A stretch of DNA of 64,000 bases from Vibrio jasicida CAIM 1864 = LMG 25398 (GTDB lineage: Bacteria > Pseudomonadota > Gammaproteobacteria > Enterobacterales > Vibrionaceae). The stretch lies in the NCBI RefSeq assembly GCF_000400365.1, contig NZ_BAOG01000102.1, forward strand, positions 1 to 64,000, written 5' to 3'. Positions 1 to 7,982 of the stretch are shown here, piece by piece; the stretch's first letter is position 1, and the number at the start of each line of letters is the position of its first letter. Below the pieces are notes generated by a model. The model did no database searches. It was not told where the DNA came from and saw nothing but the letters and a program-made list of their open reading frames with translations. Made by a program: the position numbers and the translations under genes.

Positions 1-147
1 CCCAACAAGGACTCCGAATACATTAGCGCAAACCAACTCCGTTATTACTTAATTGTAGTTGCAATAACGGGGCGGACCATACATTTTTTATGCTTTTCAA
101 ATTATGAGAAGTTCTGCTTGAAGAGGTGTTTTGGTTAGGAGGTTTAC

Positions 148-831
148 TCAGACTTCGGTCGTTACGACTCGACCGCTAAAGTACTCGTTAGCAACAATAT
201 AAGCCGTATTCCTCACTAGCTCGTCTTGAATTTGCGCCCAATGTCGTTCATCTACATCTTCACTCGTATGATTTACTGAAGGGATGACACCACCAACTCG
301 GATGTTGAAAGGGGTCAGTTCTTTTGCCCAGCTGTGGGTAAAACCAGAGACTAATGCCGCCATGCTTTCCACACCCGTGAGATCTTCATGATTATCATGA
401 GAAATGACATTGACGATTACGCCTTTCTTTTCTCTGGAGCGGAAGCGCTCTGCGCTCACTTGACCATAGGTATAAAGAAAGCGAGCCGCAGATGAAAGAT
501 GATCGATATAAGTACTCATTGGTTCTGGAGCCATCAAACTTGGCATTGGTGAACTGGTCCAACAATTGACGATGACATCTGGTGTCGCACCAAGCTGAGA
601 TTCTATTTGGTCAAACAATAAATTGATGGACGTGGTGTTATCACTGCACACATTAATGGCGTACACCTTATCTGAAAAGGCGCTAATTTGCTCATAACTG
701 GCTCTCAAGGCCGTTGGATTCTGGTCGCAAAGAACAATCGTTGCCCCTAAGTGGGCAAAGTGACTAGAGCATGTTCTGCCGAGGATAGTTCCTGCGGAAG
801 TGACGAGAATGATTGATTCTTTAATATCCAT
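148..831 (-). CDS. Degenerate short-chain dehydrogenase/reductase (SDR) family protein
   Basis: A 227-residue protein with an SDR-type Rossmann layout: a first beta strand ending in VTSAGTILGR, an acidic end to the second strand (VLCDQN), a VNCW segment where NNAG normally lies, and an FTHSWAKEL helix followed by NIRVGGVIPS, typical of SDR C-terminal halves. The nucleotide loop TGxxxGxG is altered (TSAGTILG), and no YxxxK appears where the catalytic Tyr and Lys should be; the stretch reads GVESMAALVSG. The fold is therefore SDR but ordinary oxidoreductase activity is doubtful. The ATG at 831 is preferred because the Rossmann fold begins right after it and an AGG lies upstream; an in-frame start at 891 adds 20 residues unlike the family. 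Substrate and role are unknown. Family call is firm, function is not. Confidence 0.75.
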   Translation of the reverse strand: MDIKESIILVTSAGTILGRTCSSHFAHLGATIVLCDQNPTALRASYEQISAFSDKVYAINVCSDNTTSINLLFDQIESQLGATPDVIVNCWTSSPMPSLMAPEPMSTYIDHLSSAARFLYTYGQVSAERFRSREKKGVIVNVISHDNHEDLTGVESMAALVSGFTHSWAKELTPFNIRVGGVIPSVNHTSEDVDERHWAQIQDELVRNTAYIVANEYFSGRVVTTEV

Positions 832-1025
832 AGCACCTACACTGTCATTTCTTGTGTTAAACAATACATCAGTGGTTTGTGCTAACAGCATGGATGAATT
901 TTTATGAGCTCAGTGTGAAAAGCTTCAAAGTAACGCTTTTGAACCGCAACTATTGTTTGGGAATTTGTAAGGCGTCACATTTCTGACGTGTGCAGAATGC
1001 AATCAGTTGGGGTGAACACGGAGCG

Positions 1026-1529
1026 TTAAGCTTGCGCTTGGATTTGATACTGACGCTGTGCCGTCACTAATTGATTGTAAAGCCCAGCGTCAGGAATCAG
1101 TGTTTTGTTACGTTCGCCTAAACAACGGCGCTCATGACCGGAAAGGTTGTGATAGACGTTTTCCGGTAGGTTGAACGTGTCTTGAGGCAAATATGTTAGT
1201 GCATCAGGTTTAAGGTAGTGGCTTAGCTTAGCAGACGGTAAACCCGCATCATGAAACTGCTTTGCTTGCTCTGCAGCTAGCTCGTAACTGCTGCTGTCTG
1301 AGCGAAGCGCTTGTGGTTGTGATAAACCAAACTGTTTACGAAGGAGGTCATCGCTTGTAATGACTTCTTGTACTTCTTCAACCGGGACTACATCGCGAAC
1401 ATCATTAGAGAACATAGACAGAATCAGCGAGAAATCAGCGCGGCGACCTTCATGTACAGCATGGTTAATACCATTGCCGAACTGAAGTTCGTTGATGATT
1501 ACTGCCTTGTCTAAAGTATGGATTTGCAT
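1026..1529 (-). CDS. VC2046/SO_2500 family protein, function unknown
   Basis: A 167-residue soluble protein with no signal peptide or membrane segment. The sequence (MQIHTLDKAVIINELQFG near the N-terminus, GHERRCLGERNKTLIPDAG near the C-terminus) matches my memory of the uncharacterised VC2046/SO_2500 family of Vibrio and Shewanella. In V. cholerae the namesake lies beside the iron superoxide dismutase gene, the same arrangement as here, where sodB lies upstream on the same strand. A sodB terminator at 1624-1653 separates the two, so it probably has its own promoter. No catalytic motif is visible and I assign no function. Confidence 0.75.
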   Translation of the reverse strand: MQIHTLDKAVIINELQFGNGINHAVHEGRRADFSLILSMFSNDVRDVVPVEEVQEVITSDDLLRKQFGLSQPQALRSDSSSYELAAEQAKQFHDAGLPSAKLSHYLKPDALTYLPQDTFNLPENVYHNLSGHERRCLGERNKTLIPDAGLYNQLVTAQRQYQIQAQA

Positions 1530-1623
1530 GATGTTCCTCGCTTAATGCACTTTTAACGGCAACGAAGGGAAGAACTTTAGGAAAAAGAGGGGATTAATTG
1601 AAAAAATAGGTCGGAGAAGCAAT

Positions 1624-1653
1624 AAAAAAGCCCGCAATAATGCGAGCTTTTAA
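1624..1653 (-). terminator. Intrinsic terminator of sodB
   Basis: On the minus strand a stem AAAAGC(C)CGCA / TGCG(A)GCTTTT with an ATAA-type loop and one mismatch is followed by a run of T. It lies about 30 bases past the sodB stop codon. Confidence 0.7.
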
Positions 1654-1685
1654 ATATGACTAAATTGAACTTAGGGGGAAGTAAA

Positions 1686-2270
1686 TTACTTCGCTAGGTT
1701 CTCAGCTACGAAGTCCCAGTTTACAAGAGCCCAGAAGCCGTTCATGTAATCAGGACGTACGTTGCGGTAATCGATGTAGTACGCGTGTTCCCAAAGGTCA
1801 ACAGTTAGAAGTGGAGTGGTACCTTCTTCTGTTAGAGGCGTTGCAGCGTTAGAAGTGTTAACGATCTCTAGAGAACCGTCAGCTTTCTTAACTAGCCAAG
1901 TCCATGAAGAACCGAAGTTGTTGATTGCTGAATCAGTGAACTTCGCTTTGAATTCTTCGAAAGAACCGAATGCTGCGTTGATTGCTTCAGCAACTGCACC
2001 AGTTGGTTCGCCGCCCGCGTTTGGAGCTAGACAGTGCCAGTAGAACGTGTGGTTCCAGATCTGTGCTGCGTTGTTGAATACGCCACCAGTAGAAGTCTTG
2101 ATGATCTCTTCTAGTGTTTTGCCTTCGAACTCAGTACCAGGGATAAGACCGTTTAGCTTAACAACGTAAGTGTTGTGGTGCTTACCGTGGTGGAAATCTA
2201 GAGTCTCTGCAGAGATGTGTGGTTCTAGTGCGTCTTTCGCGTAAGGTAGAGCTGGTAGTTCAAATGCCAT
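1686..2270 (-). CDS. sodB: Superoxide dismutase [Fe]
   Basis: Cytoplasmic iron superoxide dismutase, converting superoxide to oxygen and hydrogen peroxide. At 194 residues it has the usual SodB length. Metal ligands are visible: the first His in LDFHHGKHHNTYV (residues 25-37), the second in WNHTFYWHCLAPN (around 70-80), and the Asp and His in VDLWEHAYYIDYRN (around 157-170). The AAQIWNH and FGSSWTWLV segments are typical of the Fe form. The ATG at 2270 begins MAFELPALPYA, as in other SodB proteins. It is monocistronic, followed by a terminator and divergent from grxD. In related bacteria sodB is repressed by the small RNA RyhB under low iron; I did not identify the pairing site here. Confidence 0.97.
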   Translation of the reverse strand: MAFELPALPYAKDALEPHISAETLDFHHGKHHNTYVVKLNGLIPGTEFEGKTLEEIIKTSTGGVFNNAAQIWNHTFYWHCLAPNAGGEPTGAVAEAINAAFGSFEEFKAKFTDSAINNFGSSWTWLVKKADGSLEIVNTSNAATPLTEEGTTPLLTVDLWEHAYYIDYRNVRPDYMNGFWALVNWDFVAENLAK

Positions 2271-2512
2271 TGCTCAATTCTCCATAGATATGAAAGGGTT
2301 ACCTTTCGATTGCTTCCAGTGTTTTTATTTATATGTAGTCTTTACGACTGACTTGAAAAGTATTTTAGCAAGTTTTTACTTTATTAAAACCCCGATATGA
2401 AAATATTTTAAGATAAAACCAATAAAGACTTACTAATTATATGGTTTATATTCTGTGTTTATTGAGTAAAATGTGGCAATAACTAAAGTTCACATCCATG
2501 AATGAGGAAGCG

Positions 2513-2848
2513 ATGGAAACTATCGATAAAATCAAACAGCAGATCTCTGAAAACACAATCTTGCTGTACATGAAAGGATCACCGAAACTGCCTAGCTGTG
2601 GTTTCTCTTCTCAAGCAGCACAAGCGCTAATGGCATGTGGCGAGAAGTTCGCTTACGTAGACATCCTACAAAACCCAGACATTCGTGCTGAACTACCTAA
2701 ATACGCTCAATGGCCTACATTCCCACAACTATGGGTTGAAGGCGAACTGATCGGTGGTTGTGACATCATTTTGGAAATGTTCCAGAAAGGTGAGCTTCAG
2801 CCTCTTATCAAAGAAGCGGCAGCACGCGTTGAAGGTGACGCTGAGTAA
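2513..2848 (+). CDS. grxD: Monothiol glutaredoxin, Grx4 type
   Basis: A 111-residue monothiol glutaredoxin that carries [2Fe-2S] clusters bound with glutathione and takes part in iron-sulfur delivery and iron sensing. The active-site motif CGFS is visible in KLPSCGFSSQA, and glutathione-contact segments WPTFPQLWVEGE and GGCDI follow in the expected order. The ATG at 2513 is preferred over the in-frame ATG at 2498 because GAGGA lies five bases upstream of 2513, whereas 2498 has no clear ribosome site. It is divergent from sodB across about 240 bases, pairing two iron-related genes, and is closed by a terminator at 2881. Confidence 0.95.
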   Translation: METIDKIKQQISENTILLYMKGSPKLPSCGFSSQAAQALMACGEKFAYVDILQNPDIRAELPKYAQWPTFPQLWVEGELIGGCDIILEMFQKGELQPLIKEAAARVEGDAE

Positions 2849-2880
2849 TTCGTAAATACTCACATTTGGCGATAGAATAC

Positions 2881-2912
2881 AAAGGAGCCGCATTGGCTCC
2901 TTTTTCTTTTTT
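2881..2912 (+). terminator. Intrinsic terminator of grxD
   Basis: Perfect 9-bp stem AAAGGAGCC / GGCTCCTTT with a 5-base loop, followed by a T-rich tract. The next gene starts 12 bases beyond, so some readthrough is possible. Confidence 0.85.
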
Positions 2913-2923
2913 AGGTTAGTGGA

Positions 2924-3553
2924 ATGAACTTGAAGCTTTACTACGTACATGATCCAATGTGCAGCTGGTGTTGGGGCTACAAACCAACCATCGAAAAATT
3001 GAAGCAGCAACTGCCGGGTGTGATTCAGTTTGAGTATGTTGTGGGTGGCCTTGCGCCAGATACTAATCTGCCGATGCCTCCAGAAATGCAACAAAAGATC
3101 GAACAAATTTGGAAGCAGATCGAGCGCCAGCTTGGCACCAAGTTCAATTATGATTTCTGGACCTTGTGTACGCCAGTAAGAAGTACATACCAATCATGCC
3201 GTGCGGTTATCGCCGCGGGGTTCCAAGATTCTTATGAGCAAATGTTAGAAGCAATTCAGCATGCGTACTACCTGCGAGCTCTTCCTCCTCACGAAGAAGC
3301 AACGCACCTGCAATTGGCAAAAGAGATTGGTTTGAACGTTCAACAGTTCAAAAACGATATGGATGGCGCTTTGTTAGAAGGCGTGTTCCAAGATCAGTTG
3401 AGTCTTGCAAAAAGCCTTGGTGTGAACGGGTACCCAAGCTTGGTACTGCAAATCAACGATGCTTACTTCCCGATTGAAGTTGATTACCTATCGACTGAGG
3501 CGACGCTAAAGCTTATTCGAGAGCGCATCGTTGATAATATGTCCGCTCAATGA
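2924..3553 (+). CDS. DsbA family protein (FrnE-like thioredoxin fold)
   Basis: A 209-residue protein starting with a thioredoxin-type strand and a CxxC motif, CSWC, at residues 13-16 (HDPMCSWCWGYKP). The helical insertion and the later GVNGYPSLVL strand with its cis-Pro position match the DsbA/FrnE oxidoreductase family (PF01323). There is no signal peptide, so it probably acts in the cytoplasm, unlike periplasmic DsbA. It may share transcription with grxD despite the terminator between them. Family members include disulfide isomerases linked to oxidative stress; the substrate here is unknown. It ends at a strong bidirectional terminator. Confidence 0.85.
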   Translation: MNLKLYYVHDPMCSWCWGYKPTIEKLKQQLPGVIQFEYVVGGLAPDTNLPMPPEMQQKIEQIWKQIERQLGTKFNYDFWTLCTPVRSTYQSCRAVIAAGFQDSYEQMLEAIQHAYYLRALPPHEEATHLQLAKEIGLNVQQFKNDMDGALLEGVFQDQLSLAKSLGVNGYPSLVLQINDAYFPIEVDYLSTEATLKLIRERIVDNMSAQ

Positions 3554-3600
3554 TTGAATTGAAGCCTCTAAAGCGTTATTCGTAGGTATTCAAATTAACA

Positions 3601-3628
3601 AAAAGCCGCTCACTCGAGCGGCTTTTTC
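3601..3628. terminator. Bidirectional terminator
   Basis: Perfect 12-bp stem AAAAAGCCGCTC / GAGCGGCTTTTT with an ACTC loop, A-rich on the left and T-rich on the right. It separates the DsbA-family gene and the antiporter gene, which converge here. Confidence 0.92.
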
Positions 3629-3659
3629 GTAACGAATTGTATCCATTCAAATGATGCGA

Positions 3660-4985
3660 TTACAGCACCATTGCAGCAATCCAACCGAAGATGATCAGTG
3701 GAATGTTGTAGTGGATAAATGTCGGAACTACGGTTTCCCAAATATGCTCGTGTTGGCCATCCGCATTTAGCCCCGATGTTGGACCTAAGGTTGAATCAGA
3801 AGCTGGAGAGCCTGCATCACCTAGCGCAGCAGCAGTACCGACTAGTGCGATAGTTGCCATTGGTGAGAAGCCGAACGCTAGTGATAGCGGGACATAGATA
3901 GTTGCAAGGATTGGAATCGTAGAGAACGATGAACCAATGCCCATAGTGACCAATAGACCAACAATCAGCATAAGCAGAGCAGCTAGAGGTTTGTTATCGC
4001 CGATGCTTGTTGATAGTGATTGTACTAGTGTTTCAACGCCGCCAGTTTGCTTCATTACTGCCGCAAAACCTGCCGCTGCAATCATGATGAAACCGATCAT
4101 TGCCATCATGTGTACACCTTTAGTGAACACATCGTGCGTCTCTTTCCATGCGATAACACCACCGAAGGTGAATACCATAAAGCCAGCTAGTGCACCGATG
4201 ATCATTGAGCCCGTGTATAGCTGTACGCTTAGCGCAGCAAGAATACCTAAGCCAGCAACCAAAATGTGTTTCTTATTTAGCTTCTCTTCAGATTCTTGAA
4301 CAACGGTCAGTTCAGTTTCTTTGTATTCACGAGGTTTACGGTAGCTAAAGAAGATTGCCGTCAGAAGGCCAAACAACATACCTGCGCCCGGCAACAGCAT
4401 TGCTGTCGGTACTTGGCTTGCCACGACATCTGTTAGACCATTGTCATGTAAGTTCTTCAATAGGATGTTGTTTAGGAAGATGCCACCAAAACCGATTGGT
4501 AGAATCATATAAGGCGTGATCAAACCGAAGGTAAGCACACAAGCGACCAAACGACGGTCCAGCTTCAGCTTAGCGAAAACGCCCAAAAGAGGTGGAATCA
4601 AAATTGGAATAAAGGCGATGTGTACCGGAATCACGTTTTGAGATGACATGGTGACAAGGACAAGCACAACCAATACTGCGTATTTAAGACCAGTAGTCGA
4701 CGCAGAGCTTTCTTTGCCATTTAGGCGCTTGATAACGCTTTTAGCAAGTAGGTCAGTAATCCCCGAGCGAGAAATCGCAACGGCAAATGTACCAAGCATT
4801 GCATAGCTTAATGCGATGGTTGCACCGCCGCCGAGTCCGCTTTCAAAGGCAGAAACAGTATCGGTAAGACTCATACCAGCAACAAGGCCACCAACGATGG
4901 CACTAAACGTGAGGGCAACCACCACGTTTACGCGCATCAATGCTAACACGAGCATGACGCACACAGATATAACGACAGGATTCAT
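3660..4985 (-). CDS. Na+/H+ antiporter family protein (NhaC/YuiF-like)
   Basis: A 441-residue integral inner-membrane protein with about a dozen hydrophobic segments. The N-terminal part (MNPVVISVCVMLVLALMRVN, then a glycine-rich GLGGGATIALSY) resembles the N-terminal domain PF13726 of Na+/H+ antiporter family proteins, and the C-terminal part, with GSSFSTIPILA and ALGDAGSPASDSTLGPTSGL, resembles the NhaC-type core (PF03553). It would exchange Na+ for protons across the membrane, which fits a halophile. It lies 28 bases downstream of rnt on the same strand and is probably co-transcribed. Ion specificity cannot be read from sequence; an organic-anion transporter is a less likely alternative. 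Confidence 0.82.
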   Translation of the reverse strand: MNPVVISVCVMLVLALMRVNVVVALTFSAIVGGLVAGMSLTDTVSAFESGLGGGATIALSYAMLGTFAVAISRSGITDLLAKSVIKRLNGKESSASTTGLKYAVLVVLVLVTMSSQNVIPVHIAFIPILIPPLLGVFAKLKLDRRLVACVLTFGLITPYMILPIGFGGIFLNNILLKNLHDNGLTDVVASQVPTAMLLPGAGMLFGLLTAIFFSYRKPREYKETELTVVQESEEKLNKKHILVAGLGILAALSVQLYTGSMIIGALAGFMVFTFGGVIAWKETHDVFTKGVHMMAMIGFIMIAAAGFAAVMKQTGGVETLVQSLSTSIGDNKPLAALLMLIVGLLVTMGIGSSFSTIPILATIYVPLSLAFGFSPMATIALVGTAAALGDAGSPASDSTLGPTSGLNADGQHEHIWETVVPTFIHYNIPLIIFGWIAAMVL

Positions 4986-5013
4986 ACTTTTCCTAATATG
5001 TTGTGTTTATTTA

Positions 5014-5658
5014 TTATTCTTCGCTAACAAGCGGCCAACCGCCTAGGGCCTTCCATTTGTTTACGATGCCGCAGAATAGCTCTGCAGTTTTTTGTGTATC
5101 GTAAAGCGCAGAGTGTGCTTCACGATTGTCAAAGTCCATCCCTGCTGTTTTGCATGCTTTAGCCAGAACAGTTTGGCCATAAGCAAGTCCACTTAATGTC
5201 GCGGTATCAAAAGTGGCAAATGGATGGAAAGGGACTCTTTTTAGTTTGCAGCGTTCGTTGGCTGCATTAACAAAACTTAAGTCGAAAGCCGCGTTATGCG
5301 CCACCATGATTGCACGCGAGCAATCTTCTGCTTTTTGCTCTTTACGGATCAACTTATAAATTTCTTTCAGCGCTTCTTGCTCAGAGACAGCACCACGGAG
5401 TGGGCTAAAAGGGTCACGAATGCCGTTGAATTCTAGCGCTTCTTTTTCTAAATTCGCGCCTTCAAAAGGTTCGATATGAAAATGAATGGTGGAGGCAGGA
5501 TGCAAATCGCCGTTTTCATCCATGCTCAACGTTACGGCACAGATTTCTAAAAGTGCATCAGTTTGAGCATTGAAACCTGCGGTCTCAACGTCAACTACCA
5601 CTGGAAAATAACCACGAAAACGCTTTTTCAGGGTTAGAGCTTCATTTTCTATTGTCAT
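5014..5658 (-). CDS. rnt: Ribonuclease T
   Basis: A 214-residue 3'-to-5' exoribonuclease of the DEDDh family that trims tRNA and stable RNA 3' ends. Exo motif I is VVDVETAGF with Asp23 and Glu25, motif II is AHNAAFDLSFV, and motif III is HSALYDTQKTAELF with the catalytic His and Asp. Length and motif spacing match Enterobacterial and Vibrio RNase T. The ATG at 5658 begins MTIENEALTLKKRFRGYFPV. It is probably the first gene of a two-gene unit with the antiporter, divergent from motY. Confidence 0.95.
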   Translation of the reverse strand: MTIENEALTLKKRFRGYFPVVVDVETAGFNAQTDALLEICAVTLSMDENGDLHPASTIHFHIEPFEGANLEKEALEFNGIRDPFSPLRGAVSEQEALKEIYKLIRKEQKAEDCSRAIMVAHNAAFDLSFVNAANERCKLKRVPFHPFATFDTATLSGLAYGQTVLAKACKTAGMDFDNREAHSALYDTQKTAELFCGIVNKWKALGGWPLVSEE

Positions 5659-5965
5659 GTTGGCTTATTTTTGTGTGACGAAGGCTGCATTATTGCAGAT
5701 TCTATCGATGAGAAAAACCGCAATTTGGATAAATGTAGAATTCTGTTTCGTCCGTATTGGGTGAGACTTATAACTAAAAATAAGGGGGAAGGTCACCTGT
5801 TATTCTCGTGATGTTATTTCCCATTTTATGCGCTTGCCAAATCATCCCTTAAGTCCTTCTATCAAGTTGCTATTTTTATGTTGGCGGGATTTTTGCATTC
5901 TTTCACGTGTTTTTAATTCAGGCGAATAAGCGGCAATAGAGTGCCGTTTGAGAGATAGTACCTAG
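5659..5965. other. rnt-motY divergent intergenic region
   Basis: About 300 bases without a gene. It should hold the promoters of rnt (leftward) and motY (rightward). A weak sigma-28-like arrangement, TTAATTCA at 5913-5920 and GGCAATAG at 5932-5939 with an 11-base spacer, lies about 30 bases before motY, but it matches the enterobacterial consensus poorly and I do not claim it as a promoter. Nothing else stands out. Confidence 0.5.
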
Positions 5966-6847
5966 ATGAATAAATGGCTTGTAACCAGTGGCGTCGCGTT
6001 ATCTTTACTCAGTGCACATAGTTTTGCATCAATGGGTAAACGCTACGTCGCCACTCCGCAACAGTCACAATGGGAAATGGTGATGAATACGCCATTGGAA
6101 TGCCAACTTGTGCATCCTATTCCTGGATTTGGTGACGCGGTATTTTCGTCTCGTGCGAGCAAAAAGATCAATTTGGATTTCGAACTGAAAATGCGCCGCC
6201 CAATGGGTGAAACACGCAACGTGAGTTTGATTTCAATGCCGCCTCCTTGGCGTCCGGGAGAGCATGCGGACCGAATCACTAATCTTAGGTTCTTTAAGCA
6301 GTTCGATGGTTACGTGGGTGGTCAAACGGCATGGGGCATTTTGTCTGAGCTAGAAAAAGGGCGCTATCCGACATTTAGCTACCAAGATTGGCAAAGTCGT
6401 GACCAACGTATTGAAGTTGCCTTGTCTTCGGTGCTTTTTCAGAGCAAATACAATGCCTTTAGTAACTGTATTGCTAACTTGTTGAAGTACAGTTTCGAAG
6501 ATATTGCCTTTACGATTCTTCACTATGAACGTCAAGGCGATCAGTTAACAAAAGCGTCGAAGAAGCGTTTGGCTCAAATTGCTGATTATGTTCGTCACAA
6601 CCAAGATATCGATTTAGTCCTTGTTGCAACCTACACAGATTCAACGGATGGCAAGAGTGCGAGTCAAAGTCTTTCAGAAAGAAGAGCAGAGTCACTTAGA
6701 GCGTATTTCGAATCTCTGGGTTTATCGGGTGATCGTATTCAAGTGCAGGGCTACGGCAAGCGTCGACCAATTGCTGATAATGGCTCACCAATTGGTAAAG
6801 ATAAGAATCGCCGTGTGGTGATTTCGCTAGGACGAACTCAGGTTTAA
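5966..6847 (+). CDS. motY: Sodium-type polar flagellar protein MotY
   Basis: A 293-residue periplasmic component of the Na+-driven polar flagellar motor. MotY forms the T ring with MotX around the basal body and helps hold the PomA/PomB stators. A signal peptide (MNKWLVTSGVALSLLSAHSFA) is followed by the MotY-specific N-terminal domain (about residues 22-160) and an OmpA-like peptidoglycan-binding domain (about 170-290), with ATYTDSTDGKSASQSLSERRAESL and GYGKRRPIADN. Length and sequence fit Vibrio MotY. The gene stands alone, as is usual for motY in Vibrio, and ends at a terminator. In related species it is a late, sigma-28-dependent flagellar gene; the site was not confirmed here. Confidence 0.96.
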   Translation: MNKWLVTSGVALSLLSAHSFASMGKRYVATPQQSQWEMVMNTPLECQLVHPIPGFGDAVFSSRASKKINLDFELKMRRPMGETRNVSLISMPPPWRPGEHADRITNLRFFKQFDGYVGGQTAWGILSELEKGRYPTFSYQDWQSRDQRIEVALSSVLFQSKYNAFSNCIANLLKYSFEDIAFTILHYERQGDQLTKASKKRLAQIADYVRHNQDIDLVLVATYTDSTDGKSASQSLSERRAESLRAYFESLGLSGDRIQVQGYGKRRPIADNGSPIGKDKNRRVVISLGRTQV

Positions 6848-6867
6848 TTGAAATGCTAACCAAATAA

Positions 6868-6894
6868 AAACGCCAGAGTCAGACTCTGGCGTTT
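6868..6894. terminator. Bidirectional terminator after motY
   Basis: Near-perfect palindrome AAACGCCAGAGTC A GACTCTGGCGTTT, placed between motY and the convergent DUF2753-like gene. Confidence 0.85.
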
Positions 6895-6959
6895 CTATAT
6901 AACTGTGTTCTTGTTGAAAGTACTTATGCGCTTGTGTTGCTACCTTCATGTCACTTCAG

Positions 6960-7394
6960 CTAGTTTAAGCGAAATTTAGCAATGATTTCGCAATTCGTAG
7001 CCGTATCAATCTTTTCGACTTGTTTTGCAATCGCTGGATTCGGATGTCGTTTCATAAAATCAATCAGTGCTTTTGTACAGCAGCCAATCGAATCAATAAA
7101 GCTCGCGCAATCTTTGTTTGGGCACTGAGGAATCAGTGTGAGTACTTTTTCAGATGCGAGTTGCAGATATTTGAGTTCATACTCGGTATCGCCAGCCCAG
7201 CGCCAAAATTGAGCGAGGTTATGGCATGAAATCACTGAAATTAGTAAGCGTTCATCAGCTTCTATTTCCACGCATTCGCTAATATCTTCACTCAGGCTAA
7301 GGGCTTGCTGGTAATGAAGAATGCTGCGAACAGGGTCATCTAGTTGAAGAGCAGTATCGGCTAGAAGTGTGTGTTTTTCCCATTCACTGATCAT
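6960..7394 (-). CDS. Probable DUF2753 family protein, TPR-like
   Basis: A 144-residue soluble protein whose helical pattern (LADTALQLDDPVRSILHYQQALSLSE, then YLQLASEKVLTLIPQC) looks like tetratricopeptide-type helix pairs. It resembles the uncharacterised Vibrio DUF2753 family (PF10952) as I remember it. Several Cys residues cluster near CPNKDCASFIDSIGCC (about residues 96-111) and could bind a metal or form disulfides, which is inference only. The ATG at 7394 is preferred; an upstream GTG at 7409 is in frame. It converges with motY and is not clearly in an operon with gloA. No function assigned. Confidence 0.6.
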   Translation of the reverse strand: MISEWEKHTLLADTALQLDDPVRSILHYQQALSLSEDISECVEIEADERLLISVISCHNLAQFWRWAGDTEYELKYLQLASEKVLTLIPQCPNKDCASFIDSIGCCTKALIDFMKRHPNPAIAKQVEKIDTATNCEIIAKFRLN

Positions 7395-7534
7395 TATCGT
7401 TTGTCCCACATATCGATGTTGCGAATAAATCTAAACGATAATTATTATCAAGTAAAGATATTTGTTTATAAATGAGCAGGCAGCTCTCAGATCTGCCTGT
7501 CATCTTTTACAGCATTTCAGAATGGGGGCTGGGT

Positions 7535-7951
7535 TTAGCCCTCTAATCCTGCTGATGCTTGCTTGTTTTGGATCAGCTCGATCATGTAGCCATCAGGGTC
7601 TTTCACGAAAGCGATGTGCGTTGTACCGCCTTTTACTGGGCCCGCTTCACGAGTGACATTGCCACCTGCTGCTTTGATTGCGTCACAAGTTGAGTAGATA
7701 TCGTCTACGCCAATTGCGATATGGCCAAATGCAGAGCCTAAGTCGTACTCGGTTGTACCCCAGTTGTAAGTCAGCTCGATGACGGCACCTTGAGACTCAT
7801 CACCGTAACCTAAGAATGCTAGCGTGTATTCGTACTCTTTATTTTCATTGGTACGAAGTAGCTGCATGCCCATTACTTCAGTGTAGAACTTGATAGATTT
7901 GTCTAGATCACCCACGCGTAGCATGGTGTGAAGAATTCGACCGTTTGACAT
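7535..7951 (-). CDS. gloA: Lactoylglutathione lyase (glyoxalase I)
   Basis: A 138-residue cytoplasmic metalloenzyme that isomerises the methylglyoxal-glutathione hemithioacetal to S-lactoylglutathione. Two beta-alpha-beta-beta-beta modules are visible with the four metal ligands in order: His in RILHTML, Glu in AVIELTYNWG, His in FGHIAIGVDD, and Glu in DGYMIELIQ. The length is that of the short, Ni-dependent bacterial class. It lies 31 bases downstream of nth on the same strand, so it is likely in the same transcription unit. Confidence 0.96.
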   Translation of the reverse strand: MSNGRILHTMLRVGDLDKSIKFYTEVMGMQLLRTNENKEYEYTLAFLGYGDESQGAVIELTYNWGTTEYDLGSAFGHIAIGVDDIYSTCDAIKAAGGNVTREAGPVKGGTTHIAFVKDPDGYMIELIQNKQASAGLEG

Positions 7952-7982
7952 TATTTGCTCCTAGCGATTGTTTCAGACGGGT

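Noticed and set aside
39..70. CCGTTATT / AATAACGG inverted repeat near the window start
   Set aside because: It is a short dyad with a 16-base loop and no T tract, and the flanking gene is outside the window, so its role cannot be judged.
2729..3193. Minus-strand frame opposite grxD and the DsbA-family gene
   Set aside because: It runs through two supported plus-strand genes and a terminator; the protein has no family features.
5913..5939. Sigma-28-like promoter upstream of motY
   Set aside because: The -35 and -10 elements match the enterobacterial consensus at only about half their positions; recorded only in the intergenic note.
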